Notes: generated by a model from the letters alone, not told the origin. A DNA stretch of 64,000 nt from Haladaptatus caseinilyticus (GCF_026248685.1 NZ_CP111040.1:62001-126000), one strand, 5' to 3'; shown: positions 18,810 to 27,620, counted from the first letter of the stretch. A program made the numbers and translations.

Positions 18810-19688
18810 ATGCGATTCGTTCGATTCGACGAGGACCGACTAGGATTGCTTACCGACGACGATACTGGCGTCATCGATCTCAGTGACCGGCTGGATCTTA
18901 TCACCCGTGATCCGCTGTTGGAATTTATCCGCAGTGACTATGACGCGAGCGAGTTTACCGATGCAAATCCAGATTATGACATCGAGGACGTTCACATCGG
19001 CGCCCCTATCAAACGGCCAGGGAAGGTTATCGCCGCCCCACTCAACTACGAAAATCACATCGAGGAAGCTATCGCCGACAAAGACATTACAACGGATGAG
19101 TGGTTCTCGATCGAGGACAAAGGATACTTCCTAAAAGCGCCCTCGAGCGTTGTCGGGCCAGATGACGGTGTCAAACTTCCGTTCTCGGATCGTCGTGTTG
19201 ACCACGAGATCGAACTCGCGTTCGTGATGGAGTCGGATGTCAAAGACATAGATGCCGAGGAAGTATGGGATAACATCTTTGGGTACACCATCCTGCTCGA
19301 CATTTCCGTTCGCGGTGATCAAGACCGCTCCAATAGGAAGTCCTATGACACATTCACAGTCATCGGGCCATGCGTCGTCACACGCGACGAGATTGACGAC
19401 CCGCAGAGTCTCGATATGGAACTCCAACTCAATGGCGAGACGAAACAACGGGACAATACGAGTGACATGGTATACACGTGTGCTGACGTTGTGCAGTATG
19501 CCTCTCTCGGAACGACTATCGAGGCCGGAGACGTCATCACGACGGGAACTCCGGAGGGTGTGAGTGCCCTGTCGGATGGCGACACCATCGACGCTGAAAT
19601 CGAGAATGTTGGTTCCATGACCGTCGATGTAACGGCCCGTGACACTAGTTTTGAGGACGTAGACGTTCAGAAGGGCGGCCAAAAATAG
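18810..19688 (+). CDS. fumarylacetoacetate hydrolase (FAH) family protein, probable fumarylpyruvate/acylpyruvate hydrolase
   Basis: 292 residues from the ATG at 18810 (MRFVRFDEDRLGLL); a longer upstream frame is not conserved in character. The FAH fold is shown by the metal-binding acidic residues in VDHEIELAFVME (about 132) and the later Asp in YTILLDISVRGDQDR (about 165). The C-terminal signature is DVITTGTPEGV (about 244). FAH-family hydrolases cleave fumarylpyruvate to fumarate and pyruvate at the end of the gentisate pathway. The gene is convergent with gentisate dioxygenase, which supports that role. Other FAH reactions such as decarboxylation or isomerisation cannot be excluded. Confidence 0.8.
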   Translation: MRFVRFDEDRLGLLTDDDTGVIDLSDRLDLITRDPLLEFIRSDYDASEFTDANPDYDIEDVHIGAPIKRPGKVIAAPLNYENHIEEAIADKDITTDEWFSIEDKGYFLKAPSSVVGPDDGVKLPFSDRRVDHEIELAFVMESDVKDIDAEEVWDNIFGYTILLDISVRGDQDRSNRKSYDTFTVIGPCVVTRDEIDDPQSLDMELQLNGETKQRDNTSDMVYTCADVVQYASLGTTIEAGDVITTGTPEGVSALSDGDTIDAEIENVGSMTVDVTARDTSFEDVDVQKGGQK

Positions 19689-19789
19689 CGACGTTCGACT
19701 TAGTTTCTTCATCCAGTTTATACTGATTTCTGTGAACTAATGTGCAGAAGCTGGCTTAATACCGCAAAACTACACACTATGATTCGGCG

Positions 19790-19915
19790 ATGTCCCGTCT
19801 CGAAATCGACGCTATCGACGTCGCAGACGGAACTATCCAGATTTGCTGTAATGTGCCCTTCTTGCTCAAGAAAGTCGAAGCTACCACTTTTGCTGAGTCA
19901 ATGGATCTGAATTAA
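19790..19915 (+). CDS. 41-residue ORF, possible gene remnant
   Basis: The frame starts MSRLEIDAIDVADGTIQICC and runs to a stop 41 codons later. Composition looks coding, with acidic residues early and a CCNVPFLLKK segment, but no domain is recognised. It sits between the converging FAH and dioxygenase genes. It may be a remnant of a longer gene rather than functional. Confidence 0.25.
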   Translation: MSRLEIDAIDVADGTIQICCNVPFLLKKVEATTFAESMDLN

Positions 19916-19946
19916 TAGTGAAAACAAGCCGTTCTCGGCGATAATA

Positions 19947-21029
19947 TTAGGACGGTTGTGCCTCAGCGTAGAAATTAAAGGCCTCGAACACTGGCCGGTC
20001 GGAGATGCCGAGAAGGATAGCCTCGTCGTCAGGCTCATGATGATGGATCTCGTCCGGCGGCACGACGAAGATATCCCATTGACTCCATTCTAGCGCCTCG
20101 TCGCCGACGTGAGTCGCTCCTTCGCCCTCAATAACGAAGTATACCTCCGTCGCATTGTGGAAGTGCGGATCGGTCGGACCCTCGTTCAGCAACTGCGCTC
20201 GGAAGGACATTGTTGGGAATAGCGGCTCTTTCCCCGTCGCCGGATTAATGTAAGCGAGACTGTAGCCGTCGTGTGGGTCTGGATCATCGTTGTCCGCACG
20301 CTGACGAAGGGCTTCGAGCATCTCGTCCCAACCAAAGCGATATGGCGGCGTCGCCTCACGAATTCCCTCGAATGGACCGGGGATGGATCCGTCAGTCTTC
20401 TCATTTGCTGGGCGACCGCGACCATACTGGCTGTCCCAGTACCCCTGGGTCTTGGTGACTGGCTGGCGTTCGAGTTCGTGATTCTCGAAAACCTGTCGTT
20501 TATTTAAAGAGTCCAAAAACAGCGGCAGATCGAGAACGTCGAGCCATGCAGCTGTTTCATCAGAGTCGTTGATGTGGTCATGCCATTCCCACTGTGGGGT
20601 CGTGATAAGATCGTTATCCCGCATAGGGAATTCCTCGCCTGCAACGACTGTCTTCATGTCCTCGTTCCCATCGATGGTAAACCGCAGGGCGTTAGCAGAA
20701 TGTCGATGAGAGGGTGCGGTTTCCCCTGGGGAAACAGTCTGAACACCAACGTAGATCGTATTCGATATCGCGTTCCCAATAGAGGTATTGATTGGAACAG
20801 CGACACGTCGCTGAAATCCAGGGGGCAGATCTGCAATCGGGACGTCTTTTTCGATGCTGTCGATAGCAGTCTGGATATCCTCCCATTTCCAGATATCCGG
20901 TTGAAGATCATCGATGACGTTGCCGAAGTCGTCTTCTACCTCCCAGAGCGGGCGGAGACCATGCTTTTCAAGGATACCACGTGTTTCGGAACTCAGTTCT
21001 AAGAGTTCCTCTGGTTCTTGATGGGCCAT
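19947..21029 (-). CDS. gentisate 1,2-dioxygenase (bicupin)
   Basis: 360 residues from the ATG at 21029. Two cupin domains are visible. The N-terminal one has APSHRHSANALRFTIDG (about 110), with the two iron-ligand histidines and the Leu-Arg-Phe typical of gentisate dioxygenases. The C-terminal one has DPHFHNATEVYFVIEGEG (about 285) and EIHHHEP. The enzyme opens the gentisate ring to maleylpyruvate using Fe(II) and O2. It ends the run 22087-19947 on the minus strand, behind a zinc-ribbon protein, a hotdog thioesterase and a 93-residue protein, which fits production of gentisate from a CoA thioester. The closely related 1-hydroxy-2-naphthoate dioxygenase is the main alternative. Confidence 0.88.
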   Translation of the reverse strand: MAHQEPEELLELSSETRGILEKHGLRPLWEVEDDFGNVIDDLQPDIWKWEDIQTAIDSIEKDVPIADLPPGFQRRVAVPINTSIGNAISNTIYVGVQTVSPGETAPSHRHSANALRFTIDGNEDMKTVVAGEEFPMRDNDLITTPQWEWHDHINDSDETAAWLDVLDLPLFLDSLNKRQVFENHELERQPVTKTQGYWDSQYGRGRPANEKTDGSIPGPFEGIREATPPYRFGWDEMLEALRQRADNDDPDPHDGYSLAYINPATGKEPLFPTMSFRAQLLNEGPTDPHFHNATEVYFVIEGEGATHVGDEALEWSQWDIFVVPPDEIHHHEPDDEAILLGISDRPVFEAFNFYAEAQPS

Positions 21030-21145
21030 AGTCAATTATTAGCACAGACTCACCATAAGTGTAGTGGACACATCTAATCCATAGTCGCTCAAGTAGTTCC
21101 TTCCTGGTTGTTTGTACTCCCTGGGTTACATATGATCTACGCGCA

Positions 21146-21316
21146 CTATGACTGTGCGTCGAAAACCTCGGTAGTCGGAAAGACCGCCCGGCAGTCCTCA
21201 CAGACCATCTGTCCCTGAATGGCGTATTCCCAGAGTTTGCCGCCGCAGCTTAAGCAGTCGAAATGTGCTTTGACGAATGGATTCTCCTCGGCGTAAATGT
21301 TGTCAAACTCGGCCAT
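21146..21316 (-). CDS. 56-residue zinc-ribbon protein of the gentisate operon
   Basis: The start is the ATG at 21316 (MAEFDNIYAEENPF). Two knuckles, CLSCGG and CEDCRA, separated by a WEYAIQGQMV strand, make a plausible zinc ribbon. It lies between the thioesterase and gentisate dioxygenase with gaps of 84 and 116 bases, and on the same strand. Possible roles are an adaptor like the rubredoxin-type domains that bind acyl-CoA enzymes, or a regulator. No function is known from the sequence alone. Confidence 0.65.
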   Translation of the reverse strand: MAEFDNIYAEENPFVKAHFDCLSCGGKLWEYAIQGQMVCEDCRAVFPTTEVFDAQS

Positions 21317-21400
21317 GTGAATACATTGCGAATGACATCTCAAAAGCGTATTGCCTGCCTGACCGATATCTTCTTGCTCACGAAGTACCAGCAGAGGCGG

Positions 21401-21802
21401 TTAGTCTTCGGCGTACTCTTCCATTGCTGCTCGCAGGTCGTCAGGAATCTCTGTTGCCCCCTCACCACCGGTGCGAGCGCAGACGCGTTGTTCATACCCA
21501 TGGAACGCTACTTTATCATCACAGCGAGCAACGTACTCAAGTCGGACGCTTCGGTTTCCAATCGTTGGCGTTAGTTCAATGGTAACACCATCTCCGGCCT
21601 CGACGGGATTCTCAAACTCAAAATTCATTTCTACGAGCGGCAATCCAAATCCATGCTCCTCAGTGATTTCCCAGTATGGCCAGCCGATTTTCTCCATGAA
21701 CATATCAGATGTCTCGTGGATCGCATCGACGATACGGGGGTAGTGGGCAATGCCGAAGGGGTCAGTATCCGAAAATCGTACTGTCCACGTTCGTTCGTAC
21801 AT
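21401..21802 (-). CDS. hotdog-fold acyl-CoA thioesterase (4-hydroxybenzoyl-CoA thioesterase type), candidate gentisyl-CoA thioesterase
   Basis: 133 residues. The N terminus has the 4HBT signature: VRFSDTDPFGIAHYPRIVDA, in which Asp after Thr is the usual catalytic residue, followed by the helix MFMEKIGWPY. Length and motif order fit the 4-hydroxybenzoyl-CoA/YbgC thioesterase family. It starts 3 bases after the preceding 93-residue gene. In the characterised Brevibacillus pathway for 4-hydroxybenzoate a thioesterase of this kind releases gentisate from gentisyl-CoA (PhgC). That role is inferred here from the accompanying ligase, flavin hydroxylase and gentisate dioxygenase. Confidence 0.8.
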   Translation of the reverse strand: MYERTWTVRFSDTDPFGIAHYPRIVDAIHETSDMFMEKIGWPYWEITEEHGFGLPLVEMNFEFENPVEAGDGVTIELTPTIGNRSVRLEYVARCDDKVAFHGYEQRVCARTGGEGATEIPDDLRAAMEEYAED

Positions 21803-21805
21803 ACG

Positions 21806-22087
21806 TTACTCCCCCCAGAGAGTGACGGAGTTTCGTGCCATGGCCCTGGTATCTGTCCTCACCATGGAATTGCTCTCAACATTTGCAGTCATATCGTTCC
21901 TGCGCACACAATCGGCGACGCGGTCAGCCACGGTTGTGAGTGCCGACACACCAATCTCACTTACGTCCGAAACGCCAGTTTTTGCGAATATCGATCGTTC
22001 CTTATCAAATAGGAAATGACAGTCGTGGCCACTACTATTGCGAAGAACAGTCCCACTGTACACGTCGGATCGACTCTCTGATCTCAT
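21806..22087 (-). CDS. 93-residue conserved-looking protein, first gene of the gentisate operon
   Basis: The ATG at 22087 opens a frame with acidic haloarchaeal composition, including CHFLFDKERSIFAKTGVSDV and a C-terminal MARNSVTLWGE. Its stop lies 3 bases before the thioesterase start, so the two are probably translationally coupled. No family is recognised. The compact alpha/beta pattern could be a small subunit or an accessory protein. A TATA-like box upstream (22100-22125) makes it the likely first gene of the operon. The start is uncertain; a longer frame to 22204 exists but overlaps the promoter. Confidence 0.5.
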   Translation of the reverse strand: MRSESRSDVYSGTVLRNSSGHDCHFLFDKERSIFAKTGVSDVSEIGVSALTTVADRVADCVRRNDMTANVESNSMVRTDTRAMARNSVTLWGE

Positions 22088-22099
22088 GCTTGTGTGATG

Positions 22100-22125
22100 G
22101 ATTAACGTACAGAAATAAAACGTTT
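22100..22125 (-). promoter_or_regulatory. probable promoter of the gentisate operon
   Basis: Read on the minus strand the stretch has a purine-rich BRE-like CGAAAAACG and a TATA-like TTTTATTT about 25-30 bases before the ATG at 22087. This matches the expected position for a nearly leaderless haloarchaeal transcript. Assigned by position and composition only. Confidence 0.4.
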
Positions 22126-22210
22126 TTCGAAGGAAACATTCATCCCGATCCAATACTTTCGGAACAATCATTGTAGTTGGATGAGAGATAGCACAGACCC
22201 ACATCTCAAC

Positions 22211-22597
22211 ATGGGTTTTTCGTTGAATCTCGTTTGGTTTTCCATGCCTGATCTTGACCAGTCGTGGATCTCGCTGCCGGCAGGACTCAGCATGGTAGGT
22301 GCCATCCTCTTGTACGCGCCAGTATCAGGAAACGTCATGACATTGATTGCTATCACTCTTGTCTGTGTTAGTCTTCGGATCGGAACGTCCGTTGAACTTT
22401 GGTTCACTGCACTTGTCTGTATTGGTCTCATCGGCATTACGCTCTCAACGAAGATCTCGCACGGTCAACGTTCCAATCAGATTTCAGTCACAGACCCGGA
22501 GCTTTATGTAGTATATATTCGCTATTACCGTGTATGCTCTTATCGCAACTATTTCATCAATCCGTTGCCCGAGCACCCGATACGGTCGCCGTCGTAA
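22211..22597 (+). CDS. possible small membrane protein (weak call)
   Basis: An open frame of 128 residues from the ATG at 22211 has two or three hydrophobic segments: ISLPAGLSMVGAILLYA, VMTLIAITLVCVSL and LWFTALVCIGLIGITL. Its tail overlaps the start of the ligase gene in another frame, and the last 40 residues do not look natural, so it may be a remnant of a transporter subunit. The hydrophobic segments are the only support. Confidence 0.3.
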   Translation: MGFSLNLVWFSMPDLDQSWISLPAGLSMVGAILLYAPVSGNVMTLIAITLVCVSLRIGTSVELWFTALVCIGLIGITLSTKISHGQRSNQISVTDPELYVVYIRYYRVCSYRNYFINPLPEHPIRSPS

Positions 22598-24048
22598 ATC
22601 TCGGATCAGGACGGGAATTGACGTACCAAGAGCTATCTGATCGTGTATTTTCGCTTGCCAATGGGTTACGCAAGCATGGTATTGGTCACGGTGATAGAAT
22701 AGCGGTCTGTATGGGGAACCGTCCGGAAACAGTCATGACCTTCCTTGCAACTCAGTTTATCGGTGCCATCCCAGTTCTATTTAACTTCAGAGAGACTGCC
22801 GATGGGGTTACGTACCATGTCGATGATTCGAATGTAGACACATTGTTGTACGATGCCTTGTCCGCAGAATCGGTACAGATGGCGGTCGATTCAATCGACT
22901 GTGACCTCATCTACGTTGGGAATGAAGAAACGTCTGAAGCAAAGCCGTTCGGTTCACTCCTCGATGCGCCGCCAGATAAGCCAGATGTCAATGTATCTGC
23001 TGATGATCCAAGTGTTATTCTCTATAGTTCTGGGACAACCGGTGACCCGAAAGGAATTCCGCTGGACCATCGTGCAACGACTACTCGAACGTTGGTCAAT
23101 GCTATGGGCCAGCGATATTATCTCGATGAAACGCTGATCGGCATAATGCCCCTGTATCATACCATCGGACTTCACGGTATTCTCTGTAACGTTCTGAGCG
23201 TGTCCGGAACATATCTCTGTATGCCGAAATTCAATCCGGAACGATGTGTCGAAGCGATCTCTGAATGGGAGGTTACTGGCCTTCACGAAGCACCGACGAT
23301 CTTCAGTCAATATCTCGCCACCAACGCAATAGACGAAGTCGACGTCAGTAGCGTTCGAGCAATAGGGTACTCGGGGGCACCGATGAATTCAGAGCTATTC
23401 AACAAAGTTGTTAATGCATTTAATCCAGATCACATTGCAAATCTATATGGGACGACCGAAGCGTTCGGTACAACTGCACACGTAGGGCTAAACGAGAATG
23501 ACGACCCGAGGATAACGGGACCAGCAAATGTTTTCTACGAGATTCGGATCGTCAACCTCGAAAACGATCCCAACGACGAGGTTGAGCATGGTGAAGAAGG
23601 AGAGCTCATAGTCAATATAGAGTCACCACTCGCTTTCGACGGATACCTGAACAAGCCAGAGCACACCGAGGAAGTTATTCATGACGGGTGGTTCTTCACC
23701 GGTGATGCAGCCTATGAGACAGATGAAGGGTATATTGTGATTACCGGTCGAACTGACGACATGATCATAAGTGGCGGCGAGAACATTCATCCAGTGAATG
23801 TGGAAGACATCCTTACTTCCCATTCGGAAATTCGTGATGCTGCCGTTGTTGGCGTTCCGGATAAAGAGTGGGGAGAACTTGTTAAGGCGTACATCGTTGC
23901 TGATGACGGTATGACCTCGGATGATATTGATAAATGGTGTATGAACAACGATGCCCTTGCGAACTTCAAGCGACCACGAGAATACGAATTTCTCGACGAA
24001 CTTCCTCGTAACCCGAGTGGGAAAATACTCCGGCATAAGCTTCGCTGA
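22534..24048 (+). CDS. AMP-dependent acyl-CoA ligase, candidate 4-hydroxybenzoate-CoA ligase
   Basis: 504 residues from the ATG at 22534, chosen because a TATA-like TAGTATAT lies about 20-25 bases upstream and the protein then begins just before the conserved APDTVAVVN segment. ANL-superfamily motifs are complete: the P-loop YSSGTTGDPKGIPLDH (about 167), LYGTTEAFG (about 306), TGDAAYETDEGYI (about 390), GRTDDMIISGGENI (about 408) and the catalytic Lys in PSGKILRHKLR at the C terminus. It would activate an aromatic or aliphatic acid as its CoA thioester. Divergent from the thioesterase operon and close to the flavin hydroxylase, it fits the first step of CoA-dependent 4-hydroxybenzoate conversion (PhgA-like). 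Confidence 0.85.
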   Translation: MLLSQLFHQSVARAPDTVAVVNLGSGRELTYQELSDRVFSLANGLRKHGIGHGDRIAVCMGNRPETVMTFLATQFIGAIPVLFNFRETADGVTYHVDDSNVDTLLYDALSAESVQMAVDSIDCDLIYVGNEETSEAKPFGSLLDAPPDKPDVNVSADDPSVILYSSGTTGDPKGIPLDHRATTTRTLVNAMGQRYYLDETLIGIMPLYHTIGLHGILCNVLSVSGTYLCMPKFNPERCVEAISEWEVTGLHEAPTIFSQYLATNAIDEVDVSSVRAIGYSGAPMNSELFNKVVNAFNPDHIANLYGTTEAFGTTAHVGLNENDDPRITGPANVFYEIRIVNLENDPNDEVEHGEEGELIVNIESPLAFDGYLNKPEHTEEVIHDGWFFTGDAAYETDEGYIVITGRTDDMIISGGENIHPVNVEDILTSHSEIRDAAVVGVPDKEWGELVKAYIVADDGMTSDDIDKWCMNNDALANFKRPREYEFLDELPRNPSGKILRHKLR

Positions 24049-24297
24049 GAAGAATACTGCTCATATTTCCGCTCACCATTGCTGTCTGGATGTCGATCTT
24101 CTCACTGCGAGCGTCGGTGGGGTAAGGTGAATTCACACTTGACGAACGTCATACTAAAATATCAATTACTTGCTATTACTGACTCGTTCAGAAATCTGAC
24201 GCAGTCAACTCCGATGACATTGAATCCAATCTCGATGGTGCCCTGGGAGCGGTCAGGAATGAAATAGATTTACAAGGTTTCGACAACAATTGAGACT

Positions 24298-24621
24298 ATG
24301 ACGCGAGAGGTGGATATTGAAGCAGCTGTGGAACAGCGTAAGGAAATTCCAGATGTCGATACTGTGTATGAACCCACTGAAGAAATTTCCATCACCGACT
24401 TATTTGATACCACGTTTGTCCGAAATCGCACTGAATTTGACTCATTCAGTGAGCTGGTCGCAGCAAGCCCCAGTAATGCCGACTCCGCCGCCGAACTCGA
24501 TAGAGTATCTCACGGTGAGTGGGACGAATTCGTGGCCGAAACAACCGATTTCGAGGACGAGAAATCGCTGGTGATGGCCGCCCGGGATCACTGGGTCGCC
24601 CAAACATTGGATTTAGCTTAA
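24298..24621 (+). CDS. 107-residue hypothetical protein beside the aromatic cluster
   Basis: The ATG at 24298 starts MTREVDIEAAVEQRKEIPDV. The protein is strongly acidic (segments EISITDLFD, SHGEWDEFVAETTDFEDEK) and predicted largely helical, without Cys motifs or membrane segments. An AT-rich GATTTACAAGG stretch about 30 bases upstream may be its promoter. It lies between the ligase and the flavin hydroxylase genes, so it may belong to the same pathway. No family is recognised and no function is proposed. Confidence 0.55.
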   Translation: MTREVDIEAAVEQRKEIPDVDTVYEPTEEISITDLFDTTFVRNRTEFDSFSELVAASPSNADSAAELDRVSHGEWDEFVAETTDFEDEKSLVMAARDHWVAQTLDLA

Positions 24622-24708
24622 AAAACGTGCAGAGTTCTTGCTGTCTATCTAGCGATAGAGTTGGGCACTGTCACCATCTGTTCCCTAAACCGTACTGCTG
24701 AACGTAAT

Positions 24709-25938
24709 TCAGTAATTCCCTGTCGAGACGATTGGCGGGGTTCCGTGGGGTCCGTATGGTGCATCGTCGAGCCACTCACCAGCTACTTCGAAGTGATCTG
24801 CCAAGGTGGCGGCTGCTTCTTTTTGAAGGATTGTCGCCGGATTCTCGCCCTGGAGGTATTCCAGTGCCTGACCGGCCGCATTGAGGTTGAATTCGGCAGC
24901 CGTTTCGCGGCGAGCAGCATACAACTCGACCTCATCGCGGACAACCGCATCAGTCTTGGCGTTGATTGCGGCCGCAATTGCCGAGGCAGCCTCATCTGCA
25001 TCGGCAATTCCGGAGTTCATTCCTCGAGCACCGAATGGCGCCAACAGATGGGCTGCTTCTCCTGCAAGTAACACACGGCGGTGTTTGTCTACGAACGTAT
25101 CTGCCATTACTTGGAGGAAATAATAGCTCGAGACCCACTGTAGGTTGTCCGCATACTGTTCTCCCATTATATCACGGACAAATTCACGCATTCGCTCGTC
25201 GCTGCAGAGCTCTTCGGGATCGTCGCCTTCGATACACTGGATGTCGAGCCGCCAGCCACCAGCAAAGGGAACAAGCAGTACGTTCCGCCCGTCAGCTGCT
25301 GGCGCATCGTAATGGAACACTCGTTCGAACGGACGTGGGTTATCTTTGACTTCCCCGACGTCTGCGATGATGAAGGCGTTCTCGGACTGGTCGCCATCGA
25401 AATCCGCGCCGATTTCTTTTCGGACAGTCGAGCCACCGCCGTCAGCACCAACCAAGAATTCTCCCACCCATTCGCGACCGTCGGCTGTTTCAACTTCGAC
25501 TCCGCTGGGAGACGTCTCTACTGATTCTACTTCAGCGTCCCAGTGGATGTCAATGCCAGCTTCGTCTAAGGCTCGATGCATGTGTTCCTCGGTTACGACC
25601 TGTGGAATGCTAGTGAAATGGGGGATATCGCCGGATCCACCGGGCGAATCATACGTTCGACTGAACACTTCTTTTCCCCGGAAAAGCGTTCGTCTCGTTG
25701 GCCAGACGAGACCCTCGGCAACGAGATCAGTCCCAAGTCCAGGATGGATGCGTTCGAGAGTTCGGAGAGTCGATCCGTGGACGTAGATGGCACGACTCCC
25801 CGACCGATCGCGATCTTCGGATTCGGCTTCAAGTATCGTCGCATCTACCCCACGTGCGTGTAAAGCTAATGCAGTGGACATTCCAACTGGACCTGCACCA
25901 GCTATCAGTGCTGGCGCTGCTGTCGTATTACCGGTCAT
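24709..25938 (-). CDS. FAD-dependent aromatic monooxygenase, candidate 4-hydroxybenzoyl-CoA 1-hydroxylase
   Basis: 409 residues from the ATG at 25938 (MTGNTTAAPALIAGAGPVG); longer starts only add an unconserved leader. This is a group A flavoprotein hydroxylase: Rossmann GAGPVGMSTALAL (about 11), the FLVGADGGGSTVRKEIG motif (about 153) and the FAD ribityl motif LLAGEAAHLLAPFGARGMNSG (about 280, shown in part). It would use NAD(P)H and O2. With the neighbouring ligase, thioesterase and gentisate dioxygenase it fits PhgB, which hydroxylates 4-hydroxybenzoyl-CoA at C1 and triggers migration of the thioester side chain. A direct 3-hydroxybenzoate 6-hydroxylase is the alternative. Confidence 0.82.
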   Translation of the reverse strand: MTGNTTAAPALIAGAGPVGMSTALALHARGVDATILEAESEDRDRSGSRAIYVHGSTLRTLERIHPGLGTDLVAEGLVWPTRRTLFRGKEVFSRTYDSPGGSGDIPHFTSIPQVVTEEHMHRALDEAGIDIHWDAEVESVETSPSGVEVETADGREWVGEFLVGADGGGSTVRKEIGADFDGDQSENAFIIADVGEVKDNPRPFERVFHYDAPAADGRNVLLVPFAGGWRLDIQCIEGDDPEELCSDERMREFVRDIMGEQYADNLQWVSSYYFLQVMADTFVDKHRRVLLAGEAAHLLAPFGARGMNSGIADADEAASAIAAAINAKTDAVVRDEVELYAARRETAAEFNLNAAGQALEYLQGENPATILQKEAAATLADHFEVAGEWLDDAPYGPHGTPPIVSTGNY

Positions 25939-26159
25939 GGTCGTATCGTTGGAGTAAATCATGATAACGGTTATGGTCACGGCATCGCGTCGGGTTTGCC
26001 ACAGGGATCACGTGTTTTCAGCCGCTCCAATAATTTTATTTCATAAACTCTAATTTATATTTTGTTATTATGCTAAACCATTAATAGAATACCATGAAAT
26101 ATGTCCAAACCACATATATGACCGGTATCTTTATTATCTATGAAAAATACGGTCGAACC

Positions 26160-27620
26160 ATGTTTGGGAGTACCACGTGGGAGAATGACGAGCATATGTC
26201 CGGCGAAAGTGTCGAATCTAATACAAAAACTATCAAGGATGTGAGATTGATAAAAAAACGGCCAAAGCCTGTACTGAGGTTCCTTCTCGCGTTCGGAATC
26301 GGTTCGTTCTTCTTTCTGTTTCCGATACAGTGGAACGGCCAAACTACGATTCCACTCGATGTGGCTGTAAGTCTCATACAGGAAGCGTTTCCAGCTTTCG
26401 TGGAATTCTTTACGTTCAGCCTGATATGCGCCGGTGGTATTCTGACGACGCTTTCAATGGCCAATCACCATGGAATCGTGACGATATCCGAACAAACGGT
26501 CGACCGGTTCGAACTGGATTACTGGCAAACGTCGAATGTGTTTTGGATTTTCCGGATCGTAGGAATCTTTCTTGCGATCCCGATCCTAATCGGTCAGGGT
26601 CCACAGTGGCTACTTAGCGAAAATACATCGGGCATCGTCTGGGGGGGCCTTCTCCTGACGATTGCACTTGTGATTCCAATCGGTGCTGTTTTCGTCAACT
26701 TACTCGCCGAACTCGGAGGATTACAATTCGTCGGCACGCTCTCCCAGCCGGTAATGAAGCCGGTATTCAACTTACCCGGCCGTGCTGCCCTTGATAGTGC
26801 AGCGTCATGGCTCGGATCATTCAGCATCGGTTACTATCTGACACGAAACGTCTTTGATCGTGGCGGCTACGACAAACAGGAGGTTTTTGTCATCTGTACC
26901 TGTTTCGCGACCGGGAACCTCGGAACAGTCGGAGCGATCGCCGCTGTCCTCGAGATATTGCATGTCTTTCCGGTCATCGTCCTCTTGTATCTACTCAGCG
27001 TAATTATTACAGCCATCATTCTCGTTCGAATCCCACCGCTTTCGACCGTCCCGAACGAATTCATTGCTGAACCCGATCCAGAGCCAGAATTCAATGGATC
27101 ATTGGGGGACTATTTTCGATTTGCGTTCAACGAAGCCGTTAAAACTGCTGAAAAAGGAGCCTCACTCCCACGATCTGCGATCGAAGGCTTCATCGATGGA
27201 CTGAAACTGACTGGAATGATGCTCGGCACGATTCTCACGATTGGGATGACCGCCGTTATTCTCAACGAATATACGTCGGTCTTCGAGGTGCTATCGACAC
27301 CGCTCGTTCCTATCTTGTCAGCGTTCGGTATCCCGGATCCACAGATGGCCGCTACATCGGTGATCCTTGGCGGTGCCGAGATGTTTATCGGTGCCACGTT
27401 CGCCGTCGGCGCTGACCTGATTACGAAAGTCTACGTTGTAATCGTAGTGAGCGGGCAAGCGATTTTCTTTGCCGCCTCAGCGCCGATGATGGTCGATATG
27501 TTTGACGATATTCCGATCCGATTCCGTGACCTGTTCGTACTGTTCGTGATGCGAACTGCCCTTCTCATCCCAATTACCGCTGCATTGGTTCATGCCGCGG
27601 TGCTTTTAGGGCTCATCTGA
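26160..27620 (+). CDS. YjiH-type nucleoside-recognition (Gate) domain membrane protein
   Basis: 486 residues from the ATG at 26160, which has a TATA-like TTTATTAT about 25 bases upstream and is probably leaderless; the ATG at 26196 is an alternative. About ten hydrophobic helices are visible, with Gate-domain-like segments: FATGNLGTVGAIAAVLEIL (about 262) and TSVILGGAEMFIGATF (about 400). Family members are presumed transporters with unknown substrates. The gene begins about 220 bases from the start of the divergent flavin hydroxylase gene, so it may import the aromatic substrate, but that is only positional inference. Confidence 0.65.
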   Translation: MFGSTTWENDEHMSGESVESNTKTIKDVRLIKKRPKPVLRFLLAFGIGSFFFLFPIQWNGQTTIPLDVAVSLIQEAFPAFVEFFTFSLICAGGILTTLSMANHHGIVTISEQTVDRFELDYWQTSNVFWIFRIVGIFLAIPILIGQGPQWLLSENTSGIVWGGLLLTIALVIPIGAVFVNLLAELGGLQFVGTLSQPVMKPVFNLPGRAALDSAASWLGSFSIGYYLTRNVFDRGGYDKQEVFVICTCFATGNLGTVGAIAAVLEILHVFPVIVLLYLLSVIITAIILVRIPPLSTVPNEFIAEPDPEPEFNGSLGDYFRFAFNEAVKTAEKGASLPRSAIEGFIDGLKLTGMMLGTILTIGMTAVILNEYTSVFEVLSTPLVPILSAFGIPDPQMAATSVILGGAEMFIGATFAVGADLITKVYVVIVVSGQAIFFAASAPMMVDMFDDIPIRFRDLFVLFVMRTALLIPITAALVHAAVLLGLI

